Assembly: GCF_036632915.2 (NCBI RefSeq)
Contig: NZ_CP155552.1
Span: forward strand, 434,001 to 498,000
DNA from: Faecalibacterium taiwanense
GTDB taxonomy: Bacteria; Bacillota; Clostridia; Oscillospirales; Ruminococcaceae
DNA length: 64,000 nt
Direction of reading: 5' to 3'
Shown: in pieces, positions 18,523-26,646 of the stretch
Layout of the letters: each line of letters begins with the position of its first letter
How positions within the stretch are numbered: position 1 is the first letter of the stretch
Translations under genes and position numbers: made by a program
Notes under the pieces: generated by a model
The model's input: the letters and a program-made list of their open reading frames with translations, nothing else
Databases searched by the model: none
Told to the model about the DNA's origin: nothing

Positions 18523-19190
18523 GCGCGGCCACCTGCTTTCTGTTTTTTCTCCAGCAGATTCACGGCCAGCAGCACCACTGCCGAGATCACGATATCCACC
18601 AGCACCCAGCGCATGGCACCGGCTTCGTCGTTGGTGCGCCACAGCTGGTACACGGTGGTGGCAATGGTGGCGGTCTTGCCGGGGGTGTAGCCTGCGATCA
18701 TGCTGGTGGCACCGTACTCGCCCAGCGCGCGGGCAAAGGCCAGCACCGTGCCGGCCAGAATGCCTTGACGGCAGCAGGGCATCCGCACCCGCCAGAAGAT
18801 CCACACGTCCGACTGGCCCAGCGTTTGCGCCGACCATGCCAGCGTTTCGTCAAAGCTTTCAAACGCGCCGCGCGCCGTGCGGTACATCAGCGGAAAGGCC
18901 ACCACGATGGATGCAAAGATGGCACTGTACCAGTTCATGACCAGCTTCACGCCGAAATGCTCCATGAAAAAGGCACCCAGCGGCCGCTTTGCGCCGAACA
19001 AAAGCAGTAGAAAATAGCCCACCACCGTGGGCGGCAGCACCATGGGCAGGGTGAGCACCACGTCCAGCGCGCCCTTGACAGTGCGCGGCAGCTTGGCAAT
19101 ATAGTAGGCGGCAAAAATGCCAAGGAAGAACACCGCCGCGCAGCTGACGAGGGCGATGCGCAGGCTGTTCCAAAGGGGATACCAGTCCAT
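18519..19190 (-). CDS. modB: Molybdate ABC transporter permease
   Basis: A 223-residue inner-membrane permease with about five transmembrane segments. The EAA-type coupling loop reads ARALGEYGATSMIAG, typical of ModB/CysT, and LPMVLPPTVVGY is a characteristic ModB segment. It forms the translocation channel used by ModA and ModC. It starts 60 bases after modA, separated by a terminator-like hairpin, and overlaps modC by four bases. Confidence 0.93.
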   Translation of the reverse strand: MDWYPLWNSLRIALVSCAAVFFLGIFAAYYIAKLPRTVKGALDVVLTLPMVLPPTVVGYFLLLLFGAKRPLGAFFMEHFGVKLVMNWYSAIFASIVVAFPLMYRTARGAFESFDETLAWSAQTLGQSDVWIFWRVRMPCCRQGILAGTVLAFARALGEYGATSMIAGYTPGKTATIATTVYQLWRTNDEAGAMRWVLVDIVISAVVLLAVNLLEKKQKAGGRA

Positions 19191-19205
19191 AAATGATACC
19201 TCCGA

Positions 19206-19233
19206 ATAAAAAGGCTTCCCCCGGAGGGGAAGC
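19206..19233 (-). terminator. Intra-operon hairpin between modA and modB
   Basis: On the minus strand GCTTCCCC-TCCG-GGGGAAGC is followed by CCTTTTT, a terminator-like structure that would lower modBC expression relative to modA. Confidence 0.7.
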
Positions 19234-19250
19234 TCTGAAAAACAACGGAT

Positions 19251-20138
19251 TTACAGTGCGGTGAAGCCCACGCTCTCGAACACGGTCGCGGCGCGGTCGG
19301 TCTGCAGATAGGCCAGAAACTCCCTGGCAGCCTCGGCGTTGGGGGCGGCCTTCAGCACGGCGGCAGGGTAGATCACCTGACCGCACATCTCCTTGGTGGC
19401 CTCATCCACGGGGGTCAGGCCTGCGCTGTAGGCATCGGTGCAGTACACGACACCGGCATCCACGCTGGCTTCGGTGATCTGGGTGGTGACCTCCTTGACG
19501 TTGGAGCCGTAGGTGATGACACCGGCTGCGGCCAGTGCTTCCTCGTCCAGAGCGTAGTAGGCAAGGATCTTCTGGGTGTACTGGCCCACGGGCACATCGC
19601 TGTTGCCCATGCAGAACAGAATGTCCCCGGCCTTGAGGTGCTCGGCCAGAGAATCGAAGCTGTCGATGCCCTTATTGCCATTCTCGGGCACGCACAGAAC
19701 GACCTTGTTCTCCAGCAGGTCCACGCGGGAATCGCTGTCCACGAAGTCCAGTCCTTCGGTGTTCACATCGGCGGAAGCGGTGCTGTCCAGCTGGTTCATC
19801 TGCTTCTGACCGGCGGAGATGAACAGGTCGCAGTCCGCGCCTTCCTGGATCTGGGTCTTGAGGGTGCCGGAGGAGTCGAAGTTGAAGCTGAAGGTCACGC
19901 CGGGGTTCTCGGCAGAGTAGATCTCGCCGATGGCGGTGAGGGTCTCGGTGAGGGATGCGGCGGCAAACACGATCAGCTCCATGGATCCACCGGCAGCTTC
20001 AGAAGAAGCAGCGGCAGAGCCTGCCACGGAAGATGCAGTGCTGGAAGCGGAGGAGCCGCAGGCGGTCAGGGCCGCAGCGGCACCGGCGATACCGGCAGCA
20101 GCCAGAAAGCTGCGGCGGGAAATTTTAGTGTTGTTCAT
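19251..20138 (-). CDS. modA: Molybdate-binding lipoprotein
   Basis: A 295-residue substrate-binding protein. The N-terminus NNTKISRRSFLAAAG is followed by a hydrophobic stretch and a lipobox ending LTAC, so it combines a twin-arginine-like motif with a lipidation cysteine. The mature part opens with LIVFAAASLTETLTAIG, the oxyanion-binding Ser motif of ModA, and contains SVDAGVVYCTDA and VIYPAAVLK. It captures molybdate or tungstate at the cell surface and delivers it to ModBC. The ATG is placed after GGAGCG; an upstream non-ATG start is less plausible. Confidence 0.93.
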   Translation of the reverse strand: MNNTKISRRSFLAAAGIAGAAAALTACGSSASSTASSVAGSAAASSEAAGGSMELIVFAAASLTETLTAIGEIYSAENPGVTFSFNFDSSGTLKTQIQEGADCDLFISAGQKQMNQLDSTASADVNTEGLDFVDSDSRVDLLENKVVLCVPENGNKGIDSFDSLAEHLKAGDILFCMGNSDVPVGQYTQKILAYYALDEEALAAAGVITYGSNVKEVTTQITEASVDAGVVYCTDAYSAGLTPVDEATKEMCGQVIYPAAVLKAAPNAEAAREFLAYLQTDRAATVFESVGFTAL

Positions 20139-20217
20139 GATAAGCGCTCCTGTTTTTAAAATGAATCTTTGCATTTGATACGGTACAGGATGCGGTGCCG
20201 CCCACCGGGATACTTTT

Positions 20218-21150
20218 TTACTTCCGGGCGCATTCGCCGTCCAGCCCGGCGGCAAGGCGGATGCCGTGCGCAAGGCTGGGCAGGATGTACTCGAGGTTTT
20301 CTTTTACGGCCTTAGGGCTGCCCGGCAGGTTCACGATCAGGGTCTTGCCGCGCAGCACACTGGCGGCACGGCTCAGCATCCCGCGCGGTGTGATGGTAAG
20401 GCTATGGTACCGCATGGCCTCGGCAATGCCGGGCGCGTTGCGTTCGGCTACGCTCAAAGTCACCTCCGGGGTGATATCCCGGGGTGCAAAGCCGGTGCCG
20501 CCGGTGGTGAGGATCAGGTTCACCTGACGGGCATCCGCAAGGCGCAGCAGCTGGGTTTTGAGCTGGGCGGCATCGTCCGGCAGAAGCAGCGTTTCTTCCA
20601 CCTTGTAGCCTGTGGCGGTGAGCATCTCCACAATGAGTGGGCCGCTTTTGTCCTCCCGTTCGCCGTGGCTGCCCTTATCAGAAAGGGTGATCACCGCCGC
20701 GCGCAGGGGCAGGTCTGCCGGGGTGGGCAGCAGCTTCATCTCGTCGCCGGTGTGGATGGTGCCGCCTTTTACCACCCGTGCGAACACGCCCTCCCGCGGC
20801 ATGATGCAGTCGCCGGTCTGCCGGCGGATGGCGCAGTCGCTGTGGCACTCCTTGCCGATCTGGGTCATTTCCAGCACGGCATCCCCAATGGCAAAAAAGC
20901 TGGGCACCGGCAGGGTGGCAAGATCGAACCCTTCCACCACCAGATTTTCGCCAAAGGCACCGTAGTCCACCCAGAGCTTTTGACGGAAAGCTTCAATTTT
21001 TTCTGCGCTCAGCAGGCTGACCTGCCGGTGCCAGCTGCCGCCGTGGGCATCGCCCACAATACCCCACTCCGGGGTGAGAACAGCGGACGGCACCGGCGTT
21101 TTCAAGGTGCCGCGCCGGGGGCTTGTGCAGATAGCCAGAATTTTACCCAT
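20218..21150 (-). CDS. MOSC domain fused to MogA/MoaB molybdopterin adenylyltransferase
   Basis: A 310-residue fusion. Residues 1-145 are a MOSC domain (GDAHGGSWHRQVSLL, the cysteine in CAIRRQTGDCIMPREGVFARV), a sulfur- or Moco-binding fold. Residues about 148-310 are a MogA/MoaB domain with AAVITLSDKGSHGEREDKSG and the MPT-binding TTGGTGFAPRDITPE plus NLPGSPKAV. MogA-type domains adenylylate molybdopterin before Mo insertion by MoeA. It starts ten bases after moaA and precedes modA, inside the Mo operon. The MOSC part may hand over sulfur or the cofactor, which is inference. Confidence 0.9.
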   Translation of the reverse strand: MGKILAICTSPRRGTLKTPVPSAVLTPEWGIVGDAHGGSWHRQVSLLSAEKIEAFRQKLWVDYGAFGENLVVEGFDLATLPVPSFFAIGDAVLEMTQIGKECHSDCAIRRQTGDCIMPREGVFARVVKGGTIHTGDEMKLLPTPADLPLRAAVITLSDKGSHGEREDKSGPLIVEMLTATGYKVEETLLLPDDAAQLKTQLLRLADARQVNLILTTGGTGFAPRDITPEVTLSVAERNAPGIAEAMRYHSLTITPRGMLSRAASVLRGKTLIVNLPGSPKAVKENLEYILPSLAHGIRLAAGLDGECARK

Positions 21151-21159
21151 AAATTTGTG

Positions 21160-22128
21160 TTATCCTCCGATCCGGTACATCCCTCGTGTGGCGGGCATAG
21201 AGCCTTGGCCGAAGTGATGTTCCCGGGGTTTTGCCAGAATCGTGTTTTGAATGGCCTGCAAAAGGGCCGCGTCGTCCGCGCCGCTGCGCAGCAGAGCACG
21301 CAGGTCGGTGCCGGATTCGCTGGCAAGGCACGGACGCAGAAAGCCCTGACTTGTCAGCCGCACCCGGTTGCAGGAAGCGCAGAATTTGCCGTGCACGGCA
21401 GCAATCAACCCGATGCTGCCGCGCCAGCCGGGCGCAGAATAATACACCGCCGGCCCATCGCCAAAGGCCGCACCGGTCACCGGCTGCAGCCGCGGCCAGC
21501 GGCGGTAAAAGCGCTCCAGCAGTTCCGGGCCGGAAAGGCCGGGCAGCCCGGCACCAAAGCCAATGGGCATCATCTCAATAAAGCGCACCTGCAGCGGATG
21601 CTCCTGTGCGAAGGCAGCAAGGCTTTCCAGCTCGCCCTCGTTCACGCCGGGCTGCGGCACACAGTTCAGCTTGACCGGAATGCCGCTGGCAAGGGCCGCC
21701 CGGATGCCGTTTTGCACGGCGGCAAGCTCGTCTTTGCCGGTGATGCGCCGGAAGGTCTCCGGGTGCAAGGTGTCAAGGCTGATGTTCACGCTGTCAAGGC
21801 CCGCCGCCAGCAGGGCGGGCAGCTTCTGGGCCAGCAGCACGCCGTTGGTGGTAAGGGCAACGCGGCGGATGCCGGGAATGGCTTTCAGGCCCGCCGTCAG
21901 TTGTTCCACGCCCCGGCGCACCAGCGGTTCACCGCCGGTGATGCGCACCGTGTCGATGCCGCACTGGGCGAACAGCGCAGCCAGCCGCAGAAATTCCTCA
22001 TAGGTCAGAATATCTTCGTGGGCCAGCTTTGGCACGCCGTCCGGCATACAGTAGCGGCAGCGCAGGTTGCACAGGTCGGTGACCGAAAGGCGCAGATAGT
22101 GGATATTGCGGCCGTATGCATCAAACAT
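21160..22128 (-). CDS. moaA: GTP 3',8-cyclase MoaA
   Basis: A 322-residue radical SAM enzyme making the first molybdopterin intermediate from GTP. The radical SAM cluster motif is CNLRCRYC after [14 protein letters not shown], the SAM motif is TGGEPL, and the C-terminal second cluster is [10 protein letters not shown] with a downstream Cys in FLRPCLAS. The ATG at 22128 overlaps the moaC stop by eight bases and starts the normal family N-terminus; an in-frame start seven codons earlier is less likely. The usual C-terminal GG is seen as RIGG at the very end. Confidence 0.95.
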   Translation of the reverse strand: MFDAYGRNIHYLRLSVTDLCNLRCRYCMPDGVPKLAHEDILTYEEFLRLAALFAQCGIDTVRITGGEPLVRRGVEQLTAGLKAIPGIRRVALTTNGVLLAQKLPALLAAGLDSVNISLDTLHPETFRRITGKDELAAVQNGIRAALASGIPVKLNCVPQPGVNEGELESLAAFAQEHPLQVRFIEMMPIGFGAGLPGLSGPELLERFYRRWPRLQPVTGAAFGDGPAVYYSAPGWRGSIGLIAAVHGKFCASCNRVRLTSQGFLRPCLASESGTDLRALLRSGADDAALLQAIQNTILAKPREHHFGQGSMPATRGMYRIGG

Positions 22129-22618
22129 AGCCGCCCTCGGCCCGCACATAGTGCCCGCTCTTGCCGCCGGTCTTCTCGACCAAGTGGATCTCGCCCAGCT
22201 CCATGCCCTTATCCACGGCCTTGCACATATCGTAGATGGTGAGCAGCGCGGCAGAAACGCCGGTCAGAGCTTCCATTTCCACGCCGGTCACGCCGATGGT
22301 CCTGGCGGTGCACACGGCCTCTACGGCCTGCTGTTCGGGCAGAAGGTGAAAATCCACAGTCAGCTTGCTCAGCGGCAGCGGATGGCACAGGGGGATCAGC
22401 TCACTGGTGCGCTTGGCCGCCATGATGCCTGCAATGCGGGCCACGCCCAGCACGTCGCCCTTCTGGGCGGTGCCGTCCCGAACAGCGGCAAAGGCTGCCG
22501 CATTCATAGTGATGATGCCGCGGGCCACAGCCTGCCGTGCAGTGACGGGCTTTTCGCTCACATCCACCATCACGGCGCTGCCGGACGCATCAAAATGAGA
22601 AAGTTTTGTTTCGCTCAT
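22121..22618 (-). CDS. moaC: Cyclic pyranopterin monophosphate synthase MoaC
   Basis: A 165-residue enzyme converting the MoaA product to cPMP. Motifs [15 protein letters not shown] and [23 protein letters not shown] (given in part) are diagnostic, with the catalytic Lys and Asp regions intact. The ATG at 22618 begins [10 protein letters not shown]; a longer frame upstream runs through a repeat element and is rejected. It is translationally linked to moaA by overlapping stop and start. Confidence 0.95.
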   Translation of the reverse strand: MSETKLSHFDASGSAVMVDVSEKPVTARQAVARGIITMNAAAFAAVRDGTAQKGDVLGVARIAGIMAAKRTSELIPLCHPLPLSKLTVDFHLLPEQQAVEAVCTARTIGVTGVEMEALTGVSAALLTIYDMCKAVDKGMELGEIHLVEKTGGKSGHYVRAEGGYV

Positions 22619-22635
22619 AATTTTTACCTTGATAA

Positions 22636-22690
22636 AGCTCTCCCCTTTGGGAGAGCTGGCAAAGCCGTAAGGCTTTGACTGAGAGGGTTT
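22636..22690. repeat. Half copy of repeat family R between moeA-like and moaC
   Basis: Contains GCTCTCCC-TTT-GGGAGAGC, the hairpin AAAGCC-GTAA-GGCTTT and the terminal CTGAGAGGGTTT, matching the right half of the element at 27372-27500. Confidence 0.75.
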
Positions 22691-23709
22691 CAGCAATGCC
22701 CGAAGCCGCAGTTGGGCCAGTGGCATTCGGCGCAGCCTAAGCACAGCCCGCCCTCGCCCAGCCGGGCAATGTCCTCGGCAGTGATGGGGTCGTCGGCCAG
22801 CAGGCGCGGCAGCAGCAGGTCAAAAATGGTGCGCTTGGCGTACATCACGCAGCCGGGCAGGCCGCACACCGGCACACCGTCCAGATAGCTCACAAGGAAC
22901 ATGGCACCCGGCAGCACCGGTGCGCCATAGGTGATGATCTCGGCACCGGTGTTCTTGATGGCAAGCGGCGTGCGGTCGTCGGGGTCTACGCTCATGCCGC
23001 CGGTGGTAAAGATCATCTCGCAGCCTGCGGCCTTTGCTTCCAGAATGGCGGCGGTGATCCCGGCGGGGTCATCGTCGCAGGTTTTGTGATAGGTCATCTC
23101 GCAGCCGTATTCAGCCAGCTTGCCCACCAGAACGGGGGTGAATTTGTCCTCGATGCGTCCCTTGAATACCTCGCTGCCGGTGGTGATGACCGCAAACTTT
23201 TTCGGGTGGAAAGGCAGCACGTTCAGGATGGGTTCGCTGCCTGCTGCGGCCTGCATGGCATCCATCTTCTCCTGCTCGATCACCAGCGGGATGATGCGGG
23301 TGCCGGCCAGCTTCTGGCCCTTTTTCACGGGCAGGTCGCCGTGGATGGTAGCGATCATCATTTGGGGTGTGCGGTTCACGGCCAGCAGGGCGGCGCGGTC
23401 GATCTTCAAAAGACCGTCGCAGTCGGCAACCAGTTCGATCTTGCCTTCCTTCGGCTCAGTGCCGTGGATGTTGCGGCCCGCTGCTGCCTTGTACAAAAGG
23501 GCAGCGGCTTCGTCCTCGTGCAGGATGCCGGGGCGCTTCTCCCAGACATAGAGATTCTCTTTGCCAATGGAGAGCAACACGGGAATATCCTCCGGCTGGA
23601 CGATGTGCCCTTTGCGGAAGCGTGCTCCCTTGAACTGGCCGGGAATGATCTGTGTGATGTCGTGGCAGAGCACCTGCCCGACAGCGTCTTCGGTACGGAT
23701 GAGTTTCAT
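22690..23709 (-). CDS. MoeA-like molybdopterin-binding protein with cysteine-rich tail
   Basis: A 339-residue protein related to MoeA/MogA through its central domain ([48 protein letters not shown]). It is shorter than MoeA and starts with a domain ([20 protein letters not shown]) seen in clostridial homologues. The last 17 residues form [17 protein letters not shown], five cysteines and two histidines that could bind a metal. A role in molybdenum insertion or cofactor delivery is inferred from the operon. The gene lies 12 bases after mobB. Confidence 0.88.
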   Translation of the reverse strand: MKLIRTEDAVGQVLCHDITQIIPGQFKGARFRKGHIVQPEDIPVLLSIGKENLYVWEKRPGILHEDEAAALLYKAAAGRNIHGTEPKEGKIELVADCDGLLKIDRAALLAVNRTPQMMIATIHGDLPVKKGQKLAGTRIIPLVIEQEKMDAMQAAAGSEPILNVLPFHPKKFAVITTGSEVFKGRIEDKFTPVLVGKLAEYGCEMTYHKTCDDDPAGITAAILEAKAAGCEMIFTTGGMSVDPDDRTPLAIKNTGAEIITYGAPVLPGAMFLVSYLDGVPVCGLPGCVMYAKRTIFDLLLPRLLADDPITAEDIARLGEGGLCLGCAECHWPNCGFGHC

Positions 23710-23721
23710 GCAGAACCTCCG

Positions 23722-24228
23722 TTACAGGGACGGCATCTGGTTCTCGATCCAGTCTGCCAGAGCAGTAGGATCGTCCAGTGCAAAATCAGCGCCCGGCACA
23801 TCGCCCACGATGGCCATGGGCTGGAACGCGGTGCCCACCGGGCTGACCGAGCTGCGCACCACCTCGATCTTGGCCCAGCCGCTGTCGCCAAAGCCTTCCA
23901 GCAGTACAAGGTCGTAGCCGTGGCGCTCGAACAAAGCCAGCAGGTCCTGCTCGTTCAGGCGGAACTGCTCGGTAAGCAGATAGCGCCCGGCAGTAAACAC
24001 GGCCACACCCTCGGCACCGGCCTCATGCAGGCGGTCGGTCTCGGCGGGTAGGCGCAGATCGTCAGCCTCGCGGATCACGCCCACCTTCAGCCCGCGGCTC
24101 TTGAGCACCGGCAGCAGCGTGGCCAGCAGAGCGGTCTTGCCGCTGCCTGCGGAACCGCTGACAGCCAGCACTGCCGGATGCTTGAAGCTCAGTTCGGCGG
24201 CAAGCGCCTGTTTCTGTTCACTGTACAA
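23722..24228 (-). CDS. mobB: MobB-like molybdopterin-guanine dinucleotide biosynthesis protein
   Basis: A 168-residue P-loop protein: GSAGSGKTALLATLLP near the N-terminus, the MobB-type HEAGAEGVAVFTAG and LVLLEGFGDSGWAKIEV. MobB binds GTP and assists MobA in nucleotide attachment to molybdopterin. I chose TTG at 24228 because GGAGGG lies seven bases before it; a GTG three codons upstream is too close to that site. MobA is not in the window. The basic His-rich segment of classical MobB is reduced, so assignment is by P-loop, EGF motif and operon. Confidence 0.82.
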   Translation of the reverse strand: MYSEQKQALAAELSFKHPAVLAVSGSAGSGKTALLATLLPVLKSRGLKVGVIREADDLRLPAETDRLHEAGAEGVAVFTAGRYLLTEQFRLNEQDLLALFERHGYDLVLLEGFGDSGWAKIEVVRSSVSPVGTAFQPMAIVGDVPGADFALDDPTALADWIENQMPSL

Positions 24229-24271
24229 AAGTATCACCCTCCGTTTTATCCCATCGGCAAAAACTGCCGGT

Positions 24272-24499
24272 TCACTCCTCAATGCGCACAAAGCGCGGCT
24301 GCACTTTGCCGTCCCGCTCCACGGTCTCGCACCACATGGCGGCAGGACGCACCCAAAGCCCGCGTTCCCCGTACAGGGCGCGGTACACCACCATTTCCTC
24401 TTCGGTCTCGCTGTGGCGGGCCATGCCCAGCACTTCGTATTCGTTGCCCTTGAAATGCCGGTAGCGGCCCGGCTGCACATTATATTTGAATGCTTCCAT
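24272..24499 (-). CDS. DUF1653 domain protein
   Basis: A 75-residue protein consisting almost entirely of one DUF1653 domain: GRYRHFKGNEYEVLGMARHS, MVVYRALYGERGLWVRP and the tail RFVRIEE. The family is small, soluble and uncharacterised. It is the first gene of the minus-strand molybdenum operon, 43 bases before mobB, but such genes occur in many contexts and a link to molybdenum is not established. Confidence 0.88.
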   Translation of the reverse strand: MEAFKYNVQPGRYRHFKGNEYEVLGMARHSETEEEMVVYRALYGERGLWVRPAAMWCETVERDGKVQPRFVRIEE

Positions 24500-24557
24500 G
24501 TTATCCTCTTTTACACTGACACGCGGCATTCCGGTGCAGAATGCCATATTTATAATC

Positions 24558-24563
24558 AGTATA
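24558..24563 (-). promoter_or_regulatory. Candidate extended -10 of the molybdenum operon
   Basis: On the minus strand TATACT is preceded by TG one base upstream (extended -10), with only a T-rich -35. It would direct transcription of DUF1653 through modC. No Moco riboswitch-like structure was recognised in the short leader. Confidence 0.5.
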
Positions 24564-24655
24564 GCATATTTCAGCACGGCAAAAAAGGCTTTGGCAGGAA
24601 AGATGGAGAAAAAGGCGGCAGGCGGCGGCAAAAGCCGGGAGACAGAGTTGGGTGC

Positions 24656-24684
24656 TTGAACTGCCGCGCCACAGATGCTATACT
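24656..24684 (+). promoter_or_regulatory. Promoter of the propeller-protein operon
   Basis: TTGAAC at 24656-24661, 17-base spacer, TATACT at 24679-24684, divergent from the molybdenum operon. Confidence 0.75.
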
Positions 24685-24740
24685 GAAACGATAAGGGGAT
24701 ACCCCCCTGAAAAAGCTCTGAAGATAAAGGAAAAAGCCCT

Positions 24741-26054
24741 ATGAGGATCGGACTTATTGAATTTCTGCTCATCCTTGCCATTGCGTCGCTCACCATCGGG
24801 CCGCAGGTGGCATTGTTCGTGGATCGCTGGATGCGCCGGGCAAACCGCGCCAATGCCCGCGCCGCCCGCCGCCGTGCCGAGTATGCGGCCCAGATGGCGG
24901 TGGAGCGGGACGCGTTGCTCAAGCGGTTCCGCACGGCCAGCACGGTGTTTGGCGTGTGCATCCTGCTGGCGCTGGTGTATGCACTGGTGTTCCGGCCCAT
25001 CGATACGCCGCCACAAGGCTACACCGCGCCGGATGTCCGGCAGGACACCGGTGCAGCACAGACGGCTCTTGCCGCCGATCATAAGGGAACGCTGGATCTG
25101 GGCGAATATCAGGGTGTGGACTGCATCCGCACACAGGACGGCCTTGTGTATGCCGCAGCATACGACGGCGCAGCCTTAAAAAAGCGCACGAGCGACCTTG
25201 TGCGCACCGACGGCGGACACGATGCGGCCATCCTTTCCGTGGACGGTGAGCTGACCGGTTTTGCCTTTGACGGCAGCGGGGACCTGTGGCTGAGCATCCT
25301 CACGCCCGGCGGCGGCAGCCTGTGCCGCGCCGCCCACGACAGCTGGGGCACGGCGGTGGAGCAGGTGGTGACCCAGATCGACGGTGCACCGCTGGGGGCT
25401 GTCTCAGCGGTGGAAGCCGCGCCGGACGGCAGGATCTACTTTGCGGTTGCTGCCAGTGCCAGTGCCGCGGACGGGCTGGAGAGCACTCTGCGCACCGAAC
25501 TGCTGGCCCACACCGGCACGGGCTGCGTGTATGTATACGACCCGGCAGCACGCACGGTGCAGAAGGTGCTGGGCGGTGTGGCCGGTGCTTCCGGGCTGGC
25601 CCTGAGCCGGGACGGCAGCACGCTGTTCGTGGCTGACCTTGGGAACCGCTGTGTGTGGAGCGCTGCCGCCGATGCCCGCGACCTGACGGCGGGCGGTAAA
25701 AACTGCCAGAGCTTTGTTTCCGGCCTGCCGGGGTATCCCGGTGCGCTTGCTATGGATGAAGACGGCACCCTGTACATCGGCTACCGGTGGGCGCGCAGCA
25801 GCTGGCTGGAAAAGAACGCCGACAGCACCCTGCTGCGGGGCATTGCCCTGCGTGCAGGCCGGAATCTGCAGGAAAAGCTATTCAGCCTGCCTGCCGATGC
25901 GCCCTGCGCGGAAGCTGTAGATACGGCAGACGGCAGCTGGAAGCGGACGGTCTCCAGCAAGGGTGCAGGCGGTGTGACAGCTCTGTGCCCGGTGGAGAGC
26001 AGGCTGTATCTCGGCCTTGCAGGCAGCGAAAAGGTGCGCAGTGCAAATCTTTGA
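24741..26054 (+). CDS. Membrane-anchored NHL/SMP-30-like propeller protein
   Basis: A 437-residue protein with two hydrophobic segments (residues about 5-25 and 68-86) separated by a basic, Ala/Arg-rich stretch, then an extracytoplasmic beta-propeller of about 340 residues. Propeller repeats are seen in SGLALSRDGSTLFVADLGNR and in GALAMDEDGTLYIGY, similar to strictosidine-synthase-like and SMP-30 proteins. Metal-binding or lactonase residues cannot be assigned. It resembles the DUF5711-type protein at 3985 only in general layout. It precedes a UPF0340 gene by 27 bases. Function is unknown. Confidence 0.75.
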   Translation: MRIGLIEFLLILAIASLTIGPQVALFVDRWMRRANRANARAARRRAEYAAQMAVERDALLKRFRTASTVFGVCILLALVYALVFRPIDTPPQGYTAPDVRQDTGAAQTALAADHKGTLDLGEYQGVDCIRTQDGLVYAAAYDGAALKKRTSDLVRTDGGHDAAILSVDGELTGFAFDGSGDLWLSILTPGGGSLCRAAHDSWGTAVEQVVTQIDGAPLGAVSAVEAAPDGRIYFAVAASASAADGLESTLRTELLAHTGTGCVYVYDPAARTVQKVLGGVAGASGLALSRDGSTLFVADLGNRCVWSAAADARDLTAGGKNCQSFVSGLPGYPGALAMDEDGTLYIGYRWARSSWLEKNADSTLLRGIALRAGRNLQEKLFSLPADAPCAEAVDTADGSWKRTVSSKGAGGVTALCPVESRLYLGLAGSEKVRSANL

Positions 26055-26081
26055 TCTTTGATAAAAAACGAGGTGTTTTTT

Positions 26082-26641
26082 ATGACAGAAGAATTCAAAA
26101 ACAAATCGAGACGCAGGCCCGGCAGGCAGTGACCGAACTGCTGGCCGAAGCAAAGCTGAAAAAGGGCGATGTGTTCGTGGTGGGCTGCTCGTCCAGCGAG
26201 ATCGTGGGCGGGCACATCGGCAAGGATTCCAGTCTGGAAGCCGCGCAGGCCGTGTACGCGGGCCTTGCCCCAGTGCTGGCCGAAAACGGCATCTGGCTGG
26301 CCGCGCAGTGCTGTGAGCATCTGAACCGCGCTATTATCATCGAGCGGGAAGCCGCCGAAAAATACGGCTGGGAAGAGGTGTGCGTGGTGCCGCGCCCCCA
26401 CGCAGGCGGCAGCTGGGCCACTACCTGCTGGAAGAAGTTCCGGGAGCCGGTGGCCGTGGAAGAGATCCGTGCCCATGCAGGCATTGATATCGGCGGCACC
26501 CTGATCGGGATGCACCTGAAGCGGGTGGCTGTGCCGGTGCGGCTGAGCCTTTCCAAAATTGGTGAAGCGAACATCCTGTGCGCCCGCACCCGCCCGAAAC
26601 TCATCGGCGGCGAACGCGCCAAGTATACCGAGGAGGACTGA
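26082..26641 (+). pseudogene. UPF0340/TIGR01440 family gene interrupted by a -1 frameshift near its start
   Basis: The body (from about 26102) reads as a complete TIGR01440 (DUF436) protein: VFVVGCSSSEIVGGHIGKDS, GIWLAAQCCEHLNRA, VVPRPHAGGSWAT, GIDIGGTLIGMH. The natural start ATG at 26082 (MTEEFK) is in another frame and hits a stop 16 codons later. Inserting one A into the five-A run at 26097-26101 would join them as MTEEFKKQIETQARQAV, exactly the family N-terminus. I annotate it as frameshifted, most simply a homopolymer error or a recent mutation. In-frame alternatives such as GTG at about 26129 have no binding site and would remove part of the first helix. Confidence 0.8.
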
Positions 26642-26646
26642 GCATC

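Noticed and set aside
24740..26060. Propeller protein as an active gluconolactonase
   Set aside because: Propeller repeats are clear, but metal ligands of SMP-30 enzymes could not be located, and the protein is membrane-anchored.
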